DNA of 64,000 bases from Fluviicola sp. (GTDB lineage Bacteria > Bacteroidota > Bacteroidia > Flavobacteriales_D > Crocinitomicaceae). Location of the stretch: positions 131,968 through 195,967 of the forward strand of contig JAGOAZ010000001.1 in NCBI GenBank assembly GCA_017983675.1. Reading direction: 5' to 3'. The notes beneath the pieces were generated by a model. That model saw only the letters and a list, made by a program, of their open reading frames with translations, ran no database searches and was not told the origin of the DNA. A program made the position numbers and the translations under genes. Shown piece after piece: positions 10,106-19,080 of the stretch (positions are counted from its first letter, which is position 1; the number at the start of each line of letters is the position of its first letter).

Positions 10106-10528
10106 ATGGACGAGTCAAAAAGCGCCGTAGACAGAATCAATCAATACAACAAGAATACCTTAATGGAAAGTTTGGGAATTGAATGTATCGAACTCGGAAA
10201 GGATTTTGTAGTTGCAACCATGCCGGTCGATCACCGAACACATCAGCCGATGGGTTTACTTCACGGCGGAGCGAGTGCAGCCTTGATTGAAACAATTGGT
10301 TCAATGGGTTCAGCTGCATTTGTCGATTTGACAAAATTTGCTCCTGTTGGTTTGGAAATTAATGCGAATCATATTGCTGGAGTAAAATCAGGCAAGGTCC
10401 GCGGAGAAGGTAAACTCATTCACGCTGGCAAACGGACACATGTTTGGCAAGTTGATATCAAAGACGATGCAAATAACAAGTTAATTTGTACAGGTCGTTT
10501 AACGGTTATGTTAGTTCCGATTGGTTAA
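10106..10528 (+). CDS. PaaI-family hotdog thioesterase, probable DHNA-CoA thioesterase
   Basis: A 140-residue hotdog-fold protein with the helix motif HGGASAALIETIGSMGS and the preceding DHRTHQPMGLLHGG typical of the 4-hydroxybenzoyl-CoA/1,4-dihydroxy-2-naphthoyl-CoA thioesterase group. It lies directly upstream of menF, whose ATG follows its stop without a gap, and menD is next. That context supports hydrolysis of DHNA-CoA in menaquinone synthesis (the MenI role). The motif alone would also fit a general acyl-CoA thioesterase, so the specific role is an inference. Confidence 0.82.
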   Translation: MDESKSAVDRINQYNKNTLMESLGIECIELGKDFVVATMPVDHRTHQPMGLLHGGASAALIETIGSMGSAAFVDLTKFAPVGLEINANHIAGVKSGKVRGEGKLIHAGKRTHVWQVDIKDDANNKLICTGRLTVMLVPIG

Positions 10529-11491
10529 ATGGCAAAGCTAATTTACAAATACCCAAACGAAACGACAATTCATCAATACCGGGGTGAATTTTATCCGTTA
10601 CCCACAGGAGAAGAACCTACCGGTTTTGTCGTAAGCGACTTCTTGCACCAACAAGTTTATTTGTTTCGACAAGATGATGGTGTTCCTCAATCGGTTCATT
10701 TTTCAAAAAACAAACCTTACGTTATCTCAAAAAGAGATTATCAAATTGAAACACAAGCTTTGTTGCATGCGTTTTCAATTTCGAATGTCGAAAAAGCGGT
10801 CTATTCCAGAGTAAAATCCGCTCAGTTTGATGCATCAAAAGCAGAGGAATTGTTTGAACAATTGTGCATTCAATACCCAGCAGCTTTTTGTTATTTAATT
10901 GCTTCGGAACATTTTGGGACTTGGATAGGAGCTACTCCAGAAGTGTTGGTGAAAAGTGAAGGTAAGCACTTGGAAACAATCGCGTTAGCAGGAACACATG
11001 CCGCGTCTATTAAATCGACTTGGACGGAAAAAGAAAGCGAAGAGCACGAATATGTCGTAGACGCGATTACCCAAACGTTGGAGCGAAATGGCTGTGAAAA
11101 CATTCAGAAAAGTGCGACGTATGAAGTGAATGCAGGACCAGTTGTTCATTTGAAAACAGATTTTAGTGCTGAAATCACGAGTAATTCTCCATGGTCGATA
11201 GCTATGGACCTCCATCCAACACCTGCCGTTTGTGGTACTCCGCGCATGAATGCCTTGGATTTAATTCTTTCACGAGAAATGCATCAACGCGACTTGTATG
11301 CTGGAGTAATAGGCTGGAACGATCAATCGTCAACGCGTCTGTTTGTGAATTTAAGATGTGCCCAATTAATCGATCAACAAGCCTTTTTATACGTTGGTGG
11401 TGGTTTTACCAAAGATTCAATACCAGATATGGAATGGGACGAAACCGAAAACAAAGCCCGTACACTTCTCAATGTGATTGAAACACTTTGA
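10529..11491 (+). CDS. menF: Isochorismate synthase (chorismate-binding enzyme)
   Basis: A 320-residue chorismate-binding enzyme. The C-terminal catalytic region is clear: HPTPAVCGTPR, REMHQRDLYAGVIGW, TRLFVNLRCAQL and GGGFTKDSIPDMEWDETENKA, the last holding conserved Glu residues. It converts chorismate to isochorismate, the first committed step to menaquinone; anthranilate and aminodeoxychorismate synthase are less likely because menD lies 61 bp downstream. It is shorter than E. coli MenF (about 430 residues); the missing part is N-terminal, as I believe is usual in Bacteroidota. Confidence 0.88.
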   Translation: MAKLIYKYPNETTIHQYRGEFYPLPTGEEPTGFVVSDFLHQQVYLFRQDDGVPQSVHFSKNKPYVISKRDYQIETQALLHAFSISNVEKAVYSRVKSAQFDASKAEELFEQLCIQYPAAFCYLIASEHFGTWIGATPEVLVKSEGKHLETIALAGTHAASIKSTWTEKESEEHEYVVDAITQTLERNGCENIQKSATYEVNAGPVVHLKTDFSAEITSNSPWSIAMDLHPTPAVCGTPRMNALDLILSREMHQRDLYAGVIGWNDQSSTRLFVNLRCAQLIDQQAFLYVGGGFTKDSIPDMEWDETENKARTLLNVIETL

Positions 11492-11540
11492 TTTTTAAAA
11501 TTACTTCACTTGTTTGTGTTGTTCTTCGCTGGTAAAACTT

Positions 11541-11548
11541 TAAATTTA
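11541..11548 (+). promoter_or_regulatory. -7 box directly upstream of menD
   Basis: TAAATTTA (11541-11548) is one base off TAnnTTTG and ends 4 bp before the menD ATG; a TTG lies at 11518-11520. If used, transcription would begin at or next to the start codon. Confidence 0.35.
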
Positions 11549-11552
11549 CACC

Positions 11553-13259
11553 ATGATAACAAGTGCGAAATTAGAAGTGCAATTAATTGTTGCAGCCTGC
11601 AAAAAAGTTGGGATAACGAAAGTTGTTCTTTCGCCAGGTTCTAGAAACGCACCGTTTTCAATCGCTTTTGATGAAGACCCAGCTTTCGAGGTTTTTGTCA
11701 TAACAGACGAACGTTCAGCTGCTTTTTACGCTATGGGAATGGCACAAAAACTGAATCAACCAGTTGCAATAGCTTGTACTTCTGGCTCTGCTCCGTTGAA
11801 TTATTTTCCCGCAATTGCAGAAGCTTTTTACCAACAAATTCCATTGGTTGTTATCACAGCTGACCGTCCGCAAGAATGGATCAATCAAGGAGATGGACAA
11901 ACCATTCAACAATTTAACGTTTTTGGTCAGCATGTGCTTGCTTTTGCTCAATTGAATCCGATTTATTCAAACGACCAACGTTGGATGTTTGAGCGCCAAC
12001 TTGCAGAGACGCTGCAACGTGCGAAAGGAGCAATCAAAGGTCCTGTTCATTTAAATGTTCCTTTGTCGGAACCATTGTATGAAACGGTCGAAGTACCTGA
12101 AACATTAAACAATTGGATGCAACTAGCGTCAAACGAAGTTGTTTTATCGCAAAACGATGAGGTACAGTTAGCGCAATTGTTGGAATCGCATAAAAACCGC
12201 TTGTTGATTATTGGTCAACAACAAAAAGACGAAAAACTGCAAGTGCTCATCGACGAACTGTTGAAAGATGGTTCCGTAGCTGTTTTAGTGGAACATACAT
12301 CAAACATACAATCTGAATATGCAGTGCACTGTATTGACCGTGCGCTAAATTGCATGAAACAAGCTGATTTAGACACATACCAACCTGATCTCATTATAGC
12401 TATTGGTGGCGCTGTGATTTCCAAACGAATCAAACGCTTTTTGAGAAATGCGAATGCGCCAGTTATTCGTTTCGGCGCTGCGTTTCCAACAATGGACACA
12501 TATCAACACCTTGCATTTACAAGTGAAACTTCAGCCTTGAATGGGGTGCAGTTTATCTTGCGCTTTTTGCAAGAAAATCCCGCGCAATCGCGTTTTGCTT
12601 TTCATTGGAAAACATTGGATTATCAAAGCGAAATTGCTGCAGAAAACATTTTGCAAGCGGTTCCTTTTTCTGATTTAAAAGTGATGGAAGAACTACTGGA
12701 TGTGGTTCCTGATAATGCACACATTCACTTGTCGAACAGTTCGATCATTCGCTACGCTTTGTTGTTTAATCCAGTAAAAGGGATGCATTATTGGTGTAAT
12801 CGTGGGACAAGTGGTATTGATGGAAGTACATCAACAGCTGCAGGGATTGCGTTGTTGAATCAAACAGAATGTCATGTACTGATAACTGGAGATTTGTCCT
12901 TTTTCTACGATTCAAATGCGTTGTGGAATGCTCACCTTCCTGAAAATTTGCGCATTGTGGTCTTAAATAATGGAGGAGGTGATATTTTTAATATTATTCC
13001 AGGTCCAAAAACGACCAATCAACACGAACGTATATTTTTAGCGCAGCACAATTATTCAGCAGAATATATTTGTAAAACATTCGATGTATCTTATCAAAAA
13101 GTAACGAACGAAGAAACGTTAAGTGCTTGTTGGTCAGATTTCTTTGCGCATGCAACAAATGGCAAACCTAAACTCATTGAAGTAATGACAGCTGGCGTTT
13201 CAAATAGTGAATGGTTGGATTATTTTTTCGATCAAAGTAAAGAACTAATTAATAAATAA
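11553..13259 (+). CDS. menD: 2-succinyl-5-enolpyruvyl-6-hydroxy-3-cyclohexene-1-carboxylate synthase (MenD)
   Basis: A 568-residue thiamine-diphosphate enzyme of standard MenD length. The N-terminal TPP pyrimidine-binding domain has VVLSPGSRNAPFSIAF, TDERSAAFYAMGMA and IACTSGSAPLNYFPAIAEAFY. The C-terminal TPP-binding domain has NRGTSGIDGSTSTAAGIA and GDLSFFYDSNALW with NNGGGDIFN as the magnesium-diphosphate loop. It joins isochorismate and 2-oxoglutarate to SEPHCHC in the cytoplasm. It follows menF by 61 bp and has a possible promoter of its own. Confidence 0.96.
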   Translation: MITSAKLEVQLIVAACKKVGITKVVLSPGSRNAPFSIAFDEDPAFEVFVITDERSAAFYAMGMAQKLNQPVAIACTSGSAPLNYFPAIAEAFYQQIPLVVITADRPQEWINQGDGQTIQQFNVFGQHVLAFAQLNPIYSNDQRWMFERQLAETLQRAKGAIKGPVHLNVPLSEPLYETVEVPETLNNWMQLASNEVVLSQNDEVQLAQLLESHKNRLLIIGQQQKDEKLQVLIDELLKDGSVAVLVEHTSNIQSEYAVHCIDRALNCMKQADLDTYQPDLIIAIGGAVISKRIKRFLRNANAPVIRFGAAFPTMDTYQHLAFTSETSALNGVQFILRFLQENPAQSRFAFHWKTLDYQSEIAAENILQAVPFSDLKVMEELLDVVPDNAHIHLSNSSIIRYALLFNPVKGMHYWCNRGTSGIDGSTSTAAGIALLNQTECHVLITGDLSFFYDSNALWNAHLPENLRIVVLNNGGGDIFNIIPGPKTTNQHERIFLAQHNYSAEYICKTFDVSYQKVTNEETLSACWSDFFAHATNGKPKLIEVMTAGVSNSEWLDYFFDQSKELINK

Positions 13260-13267
13260 CGAATCGT

Positions 13268-13300
13268 TTGTGCTTTAAGTCAAGACAACGCTTATTTTTG
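13268..13300 (+). promoter_or_regulatory. Promoter of the terC operon
   Basis: TTG (13268-13270), 22 bp, then TATTTTTG (13293-13300), an exact -7 box, 16 bp before the GTG start. Confidence 0.45.
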
Positions 13301-13316
13301 TACTAAATAAAACAAC

Positions 13317-14078
13317 GTGGATTTAGCAATATTAACAACGGGAACAGGGATTTTTTACCTAGTCGTTCTGACACTCTTAGAGATCGTTTTAGGAATCGAT
13401 AACATCATTTTTATTTCAATTATTACAGATAAGTTGGTAAAAAAAGACCAACGAAAAGCGCGTGTAATTGGTTTGTCGTTGGCACTCATTATCCGTTTGT
13501 TTTTATTATCGATTGTGGCGCAAATAATGGCAATGGTTGCTCCTTTATTTCCTGAAACAACAGTTGAATTTTTAAAAGAATTCTCAGGTCAAAGTATTGT
13601 TTTATTGGTTGGAGGTTTGTTCTTGATTTACAAGTCTGCAGCTGAAATGCACGAGAGTATCAAAGGTCATGAGGTTGCTAAAAAAGAGAAAAAAACACGA
13701 TTGAGCTCGGTGATTTTTCAAATTGTTATGATTGATTTGGTGTTTAGTTTTGACTCGGTCATTTCAGCAATAGGAATGACGAACGATATTTCACACGAAG
13801 CACATGGAAATCCTTTGGTGATTATCTTTGCGGCAGTTATTATTTCCATGATAATCATGTTGATTTTTGCTAAACCTATTAGTGATTTCATCAATGCACG
13901 CCCAACAATTAAAATGATAGCGCTTGCTTTTTTAACAACGATTGGAGTTGTGTTGATTGCGGAAGCATTTGGGGAGGAAATTCCAAAAGGATACATCTAT
14001 TTTGCAATGGTTTATGCCTTGCTGGTGGAGTTCTTGAATATCCGAATGCGCAAAAACAAAGGTGAGCCAGAACGTTAA
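13317..14078 (+). CDS. TerC-family integral membrane protein
   Basis: A 253-residue membrane protein with about seven hydrophobic helices and the family signatures LEIVLGIDNIIFISI and DLVFSFDSVISAIGM, whose acidic residues in the membrane are thought to bind metal. TerC proteins are linked to manganese export and metalation of exported proteins, and historically to tellurium resistance. The start is GTG; no ATG is suitably placed. The stop overlaps the next start by one base, so it heads a four-gene operon. Confidence 0.9.
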   Translation: MDLAILTTGTGIFYLVVLTLLEIVLGIDNIIFISIITDKLVKKDQRKARVIGLSLALIIRLFLLSIVAQIMAMVAPLFPETTVEFLKEFSGQSIVLLVGGLFLIYKSAAEMHESIKGHEVAKKEKKTRLSSVIFQIVMIDLVFSFDSVISAIGMTNDISHEAHGNPLVIIFAAVIISMIIMLIFAKPISDFINARPTIKMIALAFLTTIGVVLIAEAFGEEIPKGYIYFAMVYALLVEFLNIRMRKNKGEPER

Positions 14079-14650
14079 TGAACGCGGAAATACAACAGTT
14101 TTTTGGCCTTGAGTCGTTAGACGATGCGTTGGATGCAATGGAAGCTGAATTGTTTGAAATCAAACAGTTTTTTCTAACCAAACCTTTGCTTTGGAAAACT
14201 GCACAACCTAAGTTAAAGCGATTAGCGCAATTCCAACAGTTTGAAACAGCGCAATCAACTTCTTCTATTGACGTCGTTCCAAACGCTTTTACAACGAATG
14301 AAATGCTTTCGCCAACTGATTGGTGGAAAATGTACAGTCAATTTAAGTTGAATTGGAAAACGAATGTTGCGCAAGCTTTTTCAGCTGGAGCTCTGATCAC
14401 TTGTATCAATGAAGGAATAGCGCATGAGGAACAACTTTTATTACAAGTTGCAGATGTAATAGAATTGGATGGTCAACCTGTTTTTGGAAAAGAACCTGAT
14501 CCAATGGTTTTGCAACATGGTTTTTCATTAATCGCTCAACTACAACTCGTGAGTTGGGAAGAAATCATAAAAAACAAGGATAAATTTACGTTTGACTTTT
14601 TGGTTGCCTTAAAGCGTTTATCTTTGTTGCGTCAATATGTACAAGCATGA
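14078..14650 (+). CDS. Hypothetical protein in terC operon
   Basis: A 190-residue soluble protein with no signal peptide or membrane segment. It is rich in Gln, Leu and Phe and predicted mostly helical (QQFFGLESLDDALDAMEAEL near the start). I do not recognise a family. It overlaps terC by one base and DUF493 by 4 bases (ATGA), so it is translated within the same operon. The gene is real by codon use, tight spacing and lack of a better frame. Confidence 0.75.
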   Translation: MNAEIQQFFGLESLDDALDAMEAELFEIKQFFLTKPLLWKTAQPKLKRLAQFQQFETAQSTSSIDVVPNAFTTNEMLSPTDWWKMYSQFKLNWKTNVAQAFSAGALITCINEGIAHEEQLLLQVADVIELDGQPVFGKEPDPMVLQHGFSLIAQLQLVSWEEIIKNKDKFTFDFLVALKRLSLLRQYVQA

Positions 14651-14916
14651 TCGAAGACCCGTTTAAAAAATTACGCGAACAATTGGAATTATTGGAATGG
14701 CCAAATGTCTATTTCTTCAAATTTATCGTTCCAAATGAACCTCAGTTATTAGCATTAGCTGCAGCGTTATTCAATGAAACAGCTGAAATCACATTTCACG
14801 AATCAAAAACAGGAAAGTACATCAGTATTGGTGCAAAAGAAATGATGTTGGATGTAGATTCCATCATTGTCGTCTATCAAAAAGCAGCGTTAATCAAAGG
14901 AATCATATCGTTATGA
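14647..14916 (+). CDS. DUF493 (YbeD-like) family protein
   Basis: An 89-residue protein of the DUF493/YbeD family, a small ferredoxin-like fold resembling regulatory ACT domains. Matching features are FKKLREQLELLEWPNVYFFKFIVP at the start, a middle SKTGKYISIGAKEMM strand pair, and the VDSIIVVYQKAALIKGIISL end. In E. coli YbeD lies beside lipoate genes and is proposed to be regulatory; no function is proven. It overlaps the genes on both sides by 4 bases. Confidence 0.82.
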   Translation: MIEDPFKKLREQLELLEWPNVYFFKFIVPNEPQLLALAAALFNETAEITFHESKTGKYISIGAKEMMLDVDSIIVVYQKAALIKGIISL

Positions 14917-15398
14917 AAAAAAATAAAATTATCAGTTTAATCGTTTTAAGTTTCTTGTTGAGCGCGTTTATTTTTATCCGTGTAAATTTTGTAAAAAACA
15001 TCCGTTCTTGGGAGAGTTACTTACTCGCATCGATTATCGGTATAACTGCCGTGGCGATGTTGGTTCTTGCTTACCGAATGATTTTAAAACGTTTGCAAAA
15101 AGGGGAGGTGAATCAAGCGGATTATGCAAAGTTATTCGAATTAGAAAAAAATCCAGTGACCGATGAAGTTGAATTTTACTTTACGATGGAAAGCGCTAAA
15201 ACGATTAAATTTTCAATACTGAGCGATATGTTGGCGCCTGTTTTGGTCTTAAAAGAAGAAGCAATGAGCAGCGGCGGCCACATTATTCGTTTCGATACAC
15301 ATCAATTGACAAATGGGGTTTATTTTTTCTGTTTGGAAACGGAAAATCAAAAAACAATGAAAAAAATGAAGGTGTTTCATGACAAGGTGTCAGACTAA
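14913..15398 (+). CDS. Two-helix membrane protein with a T9SS-CTD-like C-terminal domain
   Basis: A 161-residue protein with two hydrophobic helices (about 6-26 and 35-58), then ~100 soluble residues. That tail reads like a T9SS type A sorting domain: LEKNPVTDEVEFYF, KFSILSDMLAPVLV, and LTNGVYFFCLETENQ with a KKMKV end. There is no cleavable signal peptide with a long mature domain, so it is not an ordinary T9SS cargo; the fold may be used as a generic beta-sandwich. It is the last gene of the terC operon. Function unknown. Confidence 0.72.
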   Translation: MKKNKIISLIVLSFLLSAFIFIRVNFVKNIRSWESYLLASIIGITAVAMLVLAYRMILKRLQKGEVNQADYAKLFELEKNPVTDEVEFYFTMESAKTIKFSILSDMLAPVLVLKEEAMSSGGHIIRFDTHQLTNGVYFFCLETENQKTMKKMKVFHDKVSD

Positions 15399-15410
15399 TT
15401 TCGTTGGCAA

Positions 15411-15418
15411 TAATTTTG
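15411..15418 (+). promoter_or_regulatory. -7 box of the thioredoxin gene
   Basis: TAATTTTG matches TAnnTTTG exactly, 63 bp before trxA. No TTG lies at the ideal -33 position. Confidence 0.35.
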
Positions 15419-15481
15419 AAGAACAAAAAAGTAATAGTAATTTTATACCGACGATAAGGTCGCTTTAAACAAATAGAAAAT

Positions 15482-15799
15482 ATGGCAATAGAAATCACAG
15501 ATGCAAATTTCGAAGAAATTGTATTGAAATCAGAAAAACCAGTATTGGTTGACTTTTGGGCTGAATGGTGTGGACCTTGTAGATTATTAGGACCAATTGT
15601 TGAAGAAATGGCTACAGAATACGAAGGTCGTGCGATTATTGGTAAAGTAAATGTAGACGAAAACCCTGGAGTATCAGCTAAATTTGGAATTAGAAATATC
15701 CCAACTGTTATTTTTGTAAAAGGTGGTGAAATCGCTGATAAATCTGTTGGCGCAGTTCCAAAAACACAATTAGCATCAAAATTAGATGCGATACTATAA
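15482..15799 (+). CDS. trxA: Thioredoxin
   Basis: A 105-residue classical thioredoxin with active site WAEWCGPCR, cis-proline segment NIPTVIFVKGGE and conserved DENPGVSAKFGIRN. Length and motifs are those of TrxA, the cytoplasmic disulfide reductant. It is followed by a strong terminator and is probably monocistronic. A second thioredoxin-like gene lies at 26610-26903. Confidence 0.96.
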   Translation: MAIEITDANFEEIVLKSEKPVLVDFWAEWCGPCRLLGPIVEEMATEYEGRAIIGKVNVDENPGVSAKFGIRNIPTVIFVKGGEIADKSVGAVPKTQLASKLDAIL

Positions 15800-15816
15800 G
15801 CGAAATAAAAATGCTT

Positions 15817-15847
15817 GAAAGCTTCCTTCTTGGAAGCTTTTTTTTTG
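15817..15847 (+). terminator. Terminator after trxA
   Basis: AAAGCTTCC / GGAAGCTTT stem (15818-15826, 15832-15840) followed by a run of T to 15846. Confidence 0.85.
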
Positions 15848-15861
15848 ACTAATTTTACAGC

Positions 15862-16548
15862 ATGGAAAGTTTTTTAAAACGTTTGAAATATTACGGTTTT
15901 GGTTTTGGATTAGGATTGGTGTTTGTCTTTTTCTTTTTCAAAAACAGAGGCTGCACCTGGACGCCCGAAAATCGTGTTAAAAACACAATTCTTGGTCGCG
16001 TTTTAGTGGTGAATGATTCGGAAAGAAGTAAGTTGAGTGCTAAAGGTTTGTCAGACAAGGATTTGATTCATTTTTTAGATGATGGAGATGTTCAATTTGG
16101 TAAAAGCAAAAAGAACGGCAATCCATTGGTCTACAGTATTGTTAAGGAAATCAATGGGAAATCTGTTGAATTGTGGTTTACCCTTCCAGAAAAAACCTAT
16201 ATTTCAGAGATTATCACTCCTCACAAAAGCATTCAAACGATTGAACATTCCACAACTGGATTTGGTCAAATGATTCATTTTCCAAACGTTGGAAACATGG
16301 TATACTTAGATGAAAATGATTTTTTCAAAAAAGAGTGTACTAAGTTAGGGTTGACTAATCCTAAACGCGTTCAAAACTTATTGAAGAAATCAGGTAAAAT
16401 TGACTTTCAACAGTCGAATTTAACCACTACGATTCCGGAACAAGTTGTGCAGTTTGAATTAACAAATGGAAAAAGCATCACTGCAAAAACAATATGGTTT
16501 CAAGAACACATCAAATTCGTTAGCTTTTTAAACGATACTGTTCGTTAA
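15862..16548 (+). CDS. Conserved membrane-anchored protein (DUF4258-like)
   Basis: A 228-residue protein with one N-terminal membrane segment (YYGFGFGLGLVFVFFFF, 11-27) and a C-shaped conserved patch beginning GCTWTPENRVKNTILGRVLV, which I associate with flavobacterial DUF4258-containing proteins. The rest is predicted alpha/beta and outside or inside the membrane in unknown orientation. TAATTTTA ends 4 bp before its ATG, suggesting a near-leaderless transcript. It is a single gene between terminators. Function unknown. Confidence 0.75.
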   Translation: MESFLKRLKYYGFGFGLGLVFVFFFFKNRGCTWTPENRVKNTILGRVLVVNDSERSKLSAKGLSDKDLIHFLDDGDVQFGKSKKNGNPLVYSIVKEINGKSVELWFTLPEKTYISEIITPHKSIQTIEHSTTGFGQMIHFPNVGNMVYLDENDFFKKECTKLGLTNPKRVQNLLKKSGKIDFQQSNLTTTIPEQVVQFELTNGKSITAKTIWFQEHIKFVSFLNDTVR

Positions 16549-16564
16549 AACACAATTAAAACAT

Positions 16565-16600
16565 CGTGCTGTTAATAAATCCAACAGCACGATTAATTAT
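16565..16600 (+). terminator. Possible terminator after the DUF4258-like gene
   Basis: A perfect 9-bp stem CGTGCTGTT / AACAGCACG (16565-16573, 16583-16591), followed only by ATTAATTAT, so the T-tract is weak. Confidence 0.5.
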
Positions 16601-16616
16601 ACGTACTACTTTTTCT

Positions 16617-16624
16617 TACTTTTG
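16617..16624 (+). promoter_or_regulatory. -7 box directly upstream of lpxD
   Basis: TACTTTTG matches TAnnTTTG and ends 5 bp before the lpxD ATG, so the transcript would have almost no leader. Confidence 0.45.
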
Positions 16625-16629
16625 TTAAT

Positions 16630-17676
16630 ATGGAGTTTTCTGCACAACAAATTGCGGCATTATTAAACGGCGATATTCTAGGGAATCCAGATCGTGTTGT
16701 TGCTGGCCTAGCTAAAATTGAGGAAGGAACGGAAGGGTCACTTTCATTTTTATCCAATCCAAAATACGAAGAATTTATTTATACAACTGGTGCTTCTGTT
16801 TGTATTGTTAATAAGACATTTCAAGCAACAAAAGCATTGCCTGAAACACTGACATTGGTGCTTGTTGACGATGCGTATGCTTGTTTTGCTAAGTTATTGG
16901 CTGTGTACAACGAAATGCAACAAAAACAACCAAAAATAGAACAACCGTCATTTATTGCTGATTCAGCAAAAATTGGTAAAGATTTGTATTTAGGTGCATT
17001 TGCATATATAGGTGAAGGAGCCGTGATTGGTGATAATGTGAAAATTTACCCGCAAGCTTATATCGGAGATAACGTCGTAATTGGTAATAATTCAACAATT
17101 TACGCCGGAACTAAAATTTATGCTGATTGCAAAGTTGGCGCAAATTGTATCTTACATGCAGGTGTAGTGATAGGAAGTGATGGGTTTGGTTTTGCACCGG
17201 ACGAAAACGGGAAATACAACAAAATCCCTCAAATTGGAAATGTGGTCATCGAAGATGATGTCGAAATTGGTGCAAATGCAACTATCGACAGAGCAACAAT
17301 GGGATCAACGTTTATTCGAAAAGGAGTTAAAATTGATAATTTGTGTCAAATTGCGCACAACGTAGAAGTTGGTGAAAATACCGCAATGGCCGCTTTGGTT
17401 GGAGTTGCAGGTTCTGCGAAAATTGGCAAGAATGTAATGATTGGCGGGCAAGTTGGAATTGCAGGACACATTTCAATTGCAGATGGAACATTGGTTTACG
17501 CCCAATCAGGAGTTTCATCAACCGTTAGAGAAAAATCAAATTTGATGGGTACCCCATCTTTTAACGTTGATGATTATCGAAGATCTGCAGTAGGTTTTAA
17601 ACGCTTGCCAGATTTAATGAAGCGCATCAAAGCACTAGAAAATAGTATTCAAACAAAAAATAAAGAAGAAAATTAA
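16630..17676 (+). CDS. lpxD: UDP-3-O-(3-hydroxyacyl)glucosamine N-acyltransferase
   Basis: A 348-residue LpxD. It has an N-terminal uridine-binding domain (1-105, with [15 protein letters not shown]), then a left-handed beta-helix of hexapeptide repeats (about 110-310) and a C-terminal helix ([20 protein letters not shown]). The catalytic His lies in [13 protein letters not shown], preceded by [10 protein letters not shown]. It N-acylates UDP-3-O-acylglucosamine in lipid A synthesis. It is the first gene of lpxD-lpxC/fabZ-lpxA; the next ATG follows its stop directly. Confidence 0.97.
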   Translation: MEFSAQQIAALLNGDILGNPDRVVAGLAKIEEGTEGSLSFLSNPKYEEFIYTTGASVCIVNKTFQATKALPETLTLVLVDDAYACFAKLLAVYNEMQQKQPKIEQPSFIADSAKIGKDLYLGAFAYIGEGAVIGDNVKIYPQAYIGDNVVIGNNSTIYAGTKIYADCKVGANCILHAGVVIGSDGFGFAPDENGKYNKIPQIGNVVIEDDVEIGANATIDRATMGSTFIRKGVKIDNLCQIAHNVEVGENTAMAALVGVAGSAKIGKNVMIGGQVGIAGHISIADGTLVYAQSGVSSTVREKSNLMGTPSFNVDDYRRSAVGFKRLPDLMKRIKALENSIQTKNKEEN

Positions 17677-19080
17677 ATGGCTGATTTACAAAGAACGTTA
17701 AGCGAAAAGATTCGTTTTGAAGGAGTAGGCTTACACACAGGTGAAACAGTGGTGATGGAAATTCATCCGGCACCAGAAAATCACGGATATAAATTTCAAC
17801 GTATTGATTTAGAAGGTCAACCCATCATCAAAGCGGATGCTGATCTCGTTGTTTCAACAGAGCGTGGAACAACATTGGAAGCTAACGGAGCACGAGTTTA
17901 TACAACGGAACACGTGTTGGCTGCTTTGAATGGAATGCAAATTGACAACGCTTTGATAACCTTAACTGGTCCTGAAATTCCGATTATGGATGGAAGTTCG
18001 TTGTTGTTTGTCAAAGAAATACTTGGTGTAGGAGCAAAAGAACAAGCTGTTGAACGTGATTATTTCGAGTTGACTGAAAATATCAAATGGGAAGACACAG
18101 AAAAAGGAATTGAATTTTTAGCTGTTCCGGATACCAATTACCGTGTTACTGTGATGGTTGATTACAATTCTCCTGCACTTGGAACGCAACATGCGAGTAT
18201 GTTCCATATTGGTGAATTTGAAAAAGAAATTTCACCGTGTCGTACGTTTTGCTTTTTACGTGAATTAGAGTTCTTAGCCCAAAATAATTTAATCAAAGGT
18301 GGAAACTTAGACAATGCGATTGTCTTAGTGGAGCGCAATGATGTCAGCCAAGAAGAATTGGATAAACTAGCTGCTTTATTAGGGAAAGATAGTTTGCAAG
18401 TGAATTACGACGGAATAGGTGTGTTGAATAGTTTGAAATTACAATTTGAAAACGAACCTGCTCGCCACAAATTACTTGATATCATTGGTGATTTGGCTTT
18501 GGTTGGAAAACCAATCAAAGGACATATCTTAGCTGCACGTCCTGGACATTCTGGGAATACGCGCTTTGCGAAAGTGTTGAAAGAGCACATAAAAAAGCAA
18601 GCAGGTCAAGGGAAACACTTCGATTTAGAGAAAGAACCGTTATACGATATCAATGCTATTGAAAAAATGTTACCACACCGTTACCCATTTTTATTAGTGG
18701 ACAAAGTGATGGAAATAACAGAGGATTCAATTATTGGTGTGAAAAACGTAACAATGAACGAGCCGATGTTCCAAGGACATTTCCCAGGAAACCCAGTTTT
18801 CCCAGGTGTTTTTCAAATTGAAGCTTCAGCACAAGTTGGCGGTATCTTTGCCTTGAGCAAAGTGGATGAACCACACTTGTATTCGACTTACTTTATGAAA
18901 ATTGACAATGTCAAATTCAAACAAAAAGTAGTTCCAGGCGATACATTGGTTTTTGAATTGAAACTAATCACACCAATTAGAAGAGGATTGGTTCACATGT
19001 CCTCACAAGCATATGTGAATGGTAAAGTTGTGATGGAAGCAGAAATGCTCGCACAAGTTATTAAAGATAAAACAGCATGA
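17677..19080 (+). CDS. lpxC/fabZ: Bifunctional LpxC deacetylase / FabZ dehydratase
   Basis: A 467-residue fusion. Residues 1-~310 are LpxC, the zinc deacetylase that commits UDP-3-O-acyl-GlcNAc to lipid A (zinc ligand His in TTEHVLAALNG, and His in KGHILAARPGHSGNTRF). Residues ~325-467 are FabZ, the 3-hydroxyacyl-ACP dehydratase (catalytic His in PHRYPFLLVDKV; GHFPGNPVFPGVFQIEA). The fusion is known and typical of Bacteroidota; it links lipid A with fatty acid synthesis, which compete for hydroxyacyl-ACP. The gene overlaps lpxA by 4 bases. Confidence 0.97.
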   Translation: MADLQRTLSEKIRFEGVGLHTGETVVMEIHPAPENHGYKFQRIDLEGQPIIKADADLVVSTERGTTLEANGARVYTTEHVLAALNGMQIDNALITLTGPEIPIMDGSSLLFVKEILGVGAKEQAVERDYFELTENIKWEDTEKGIEFLAVPDTNYRVTVMVDYNSPALGTQHASMFHIGEFEKEISPCRTFCFLRELEFLAQNNLIKGGNLDNAIVLVERNDVSQEELDKLAALLGKDSLQVNYDGIGVLNSLKLQFENEPARHKLLDIIGDLALVGKPIKGHILAARPGHSGNTRFAKVLKEHIKKQAGQGKHFDLEKEPLYDINAIEKMLPHRYPFLLVDKVMEITEDSIIGVKNVTMNEPMFQGHFPGNPVFPGVFQIEASAQVGGIFALSKVDEPHLYSTYFMKIDNVKFKQKVVPGDTLVFELKLITPIRRGLVHMSSQAYVNGKVVMEAEMLAQVIKDKTA

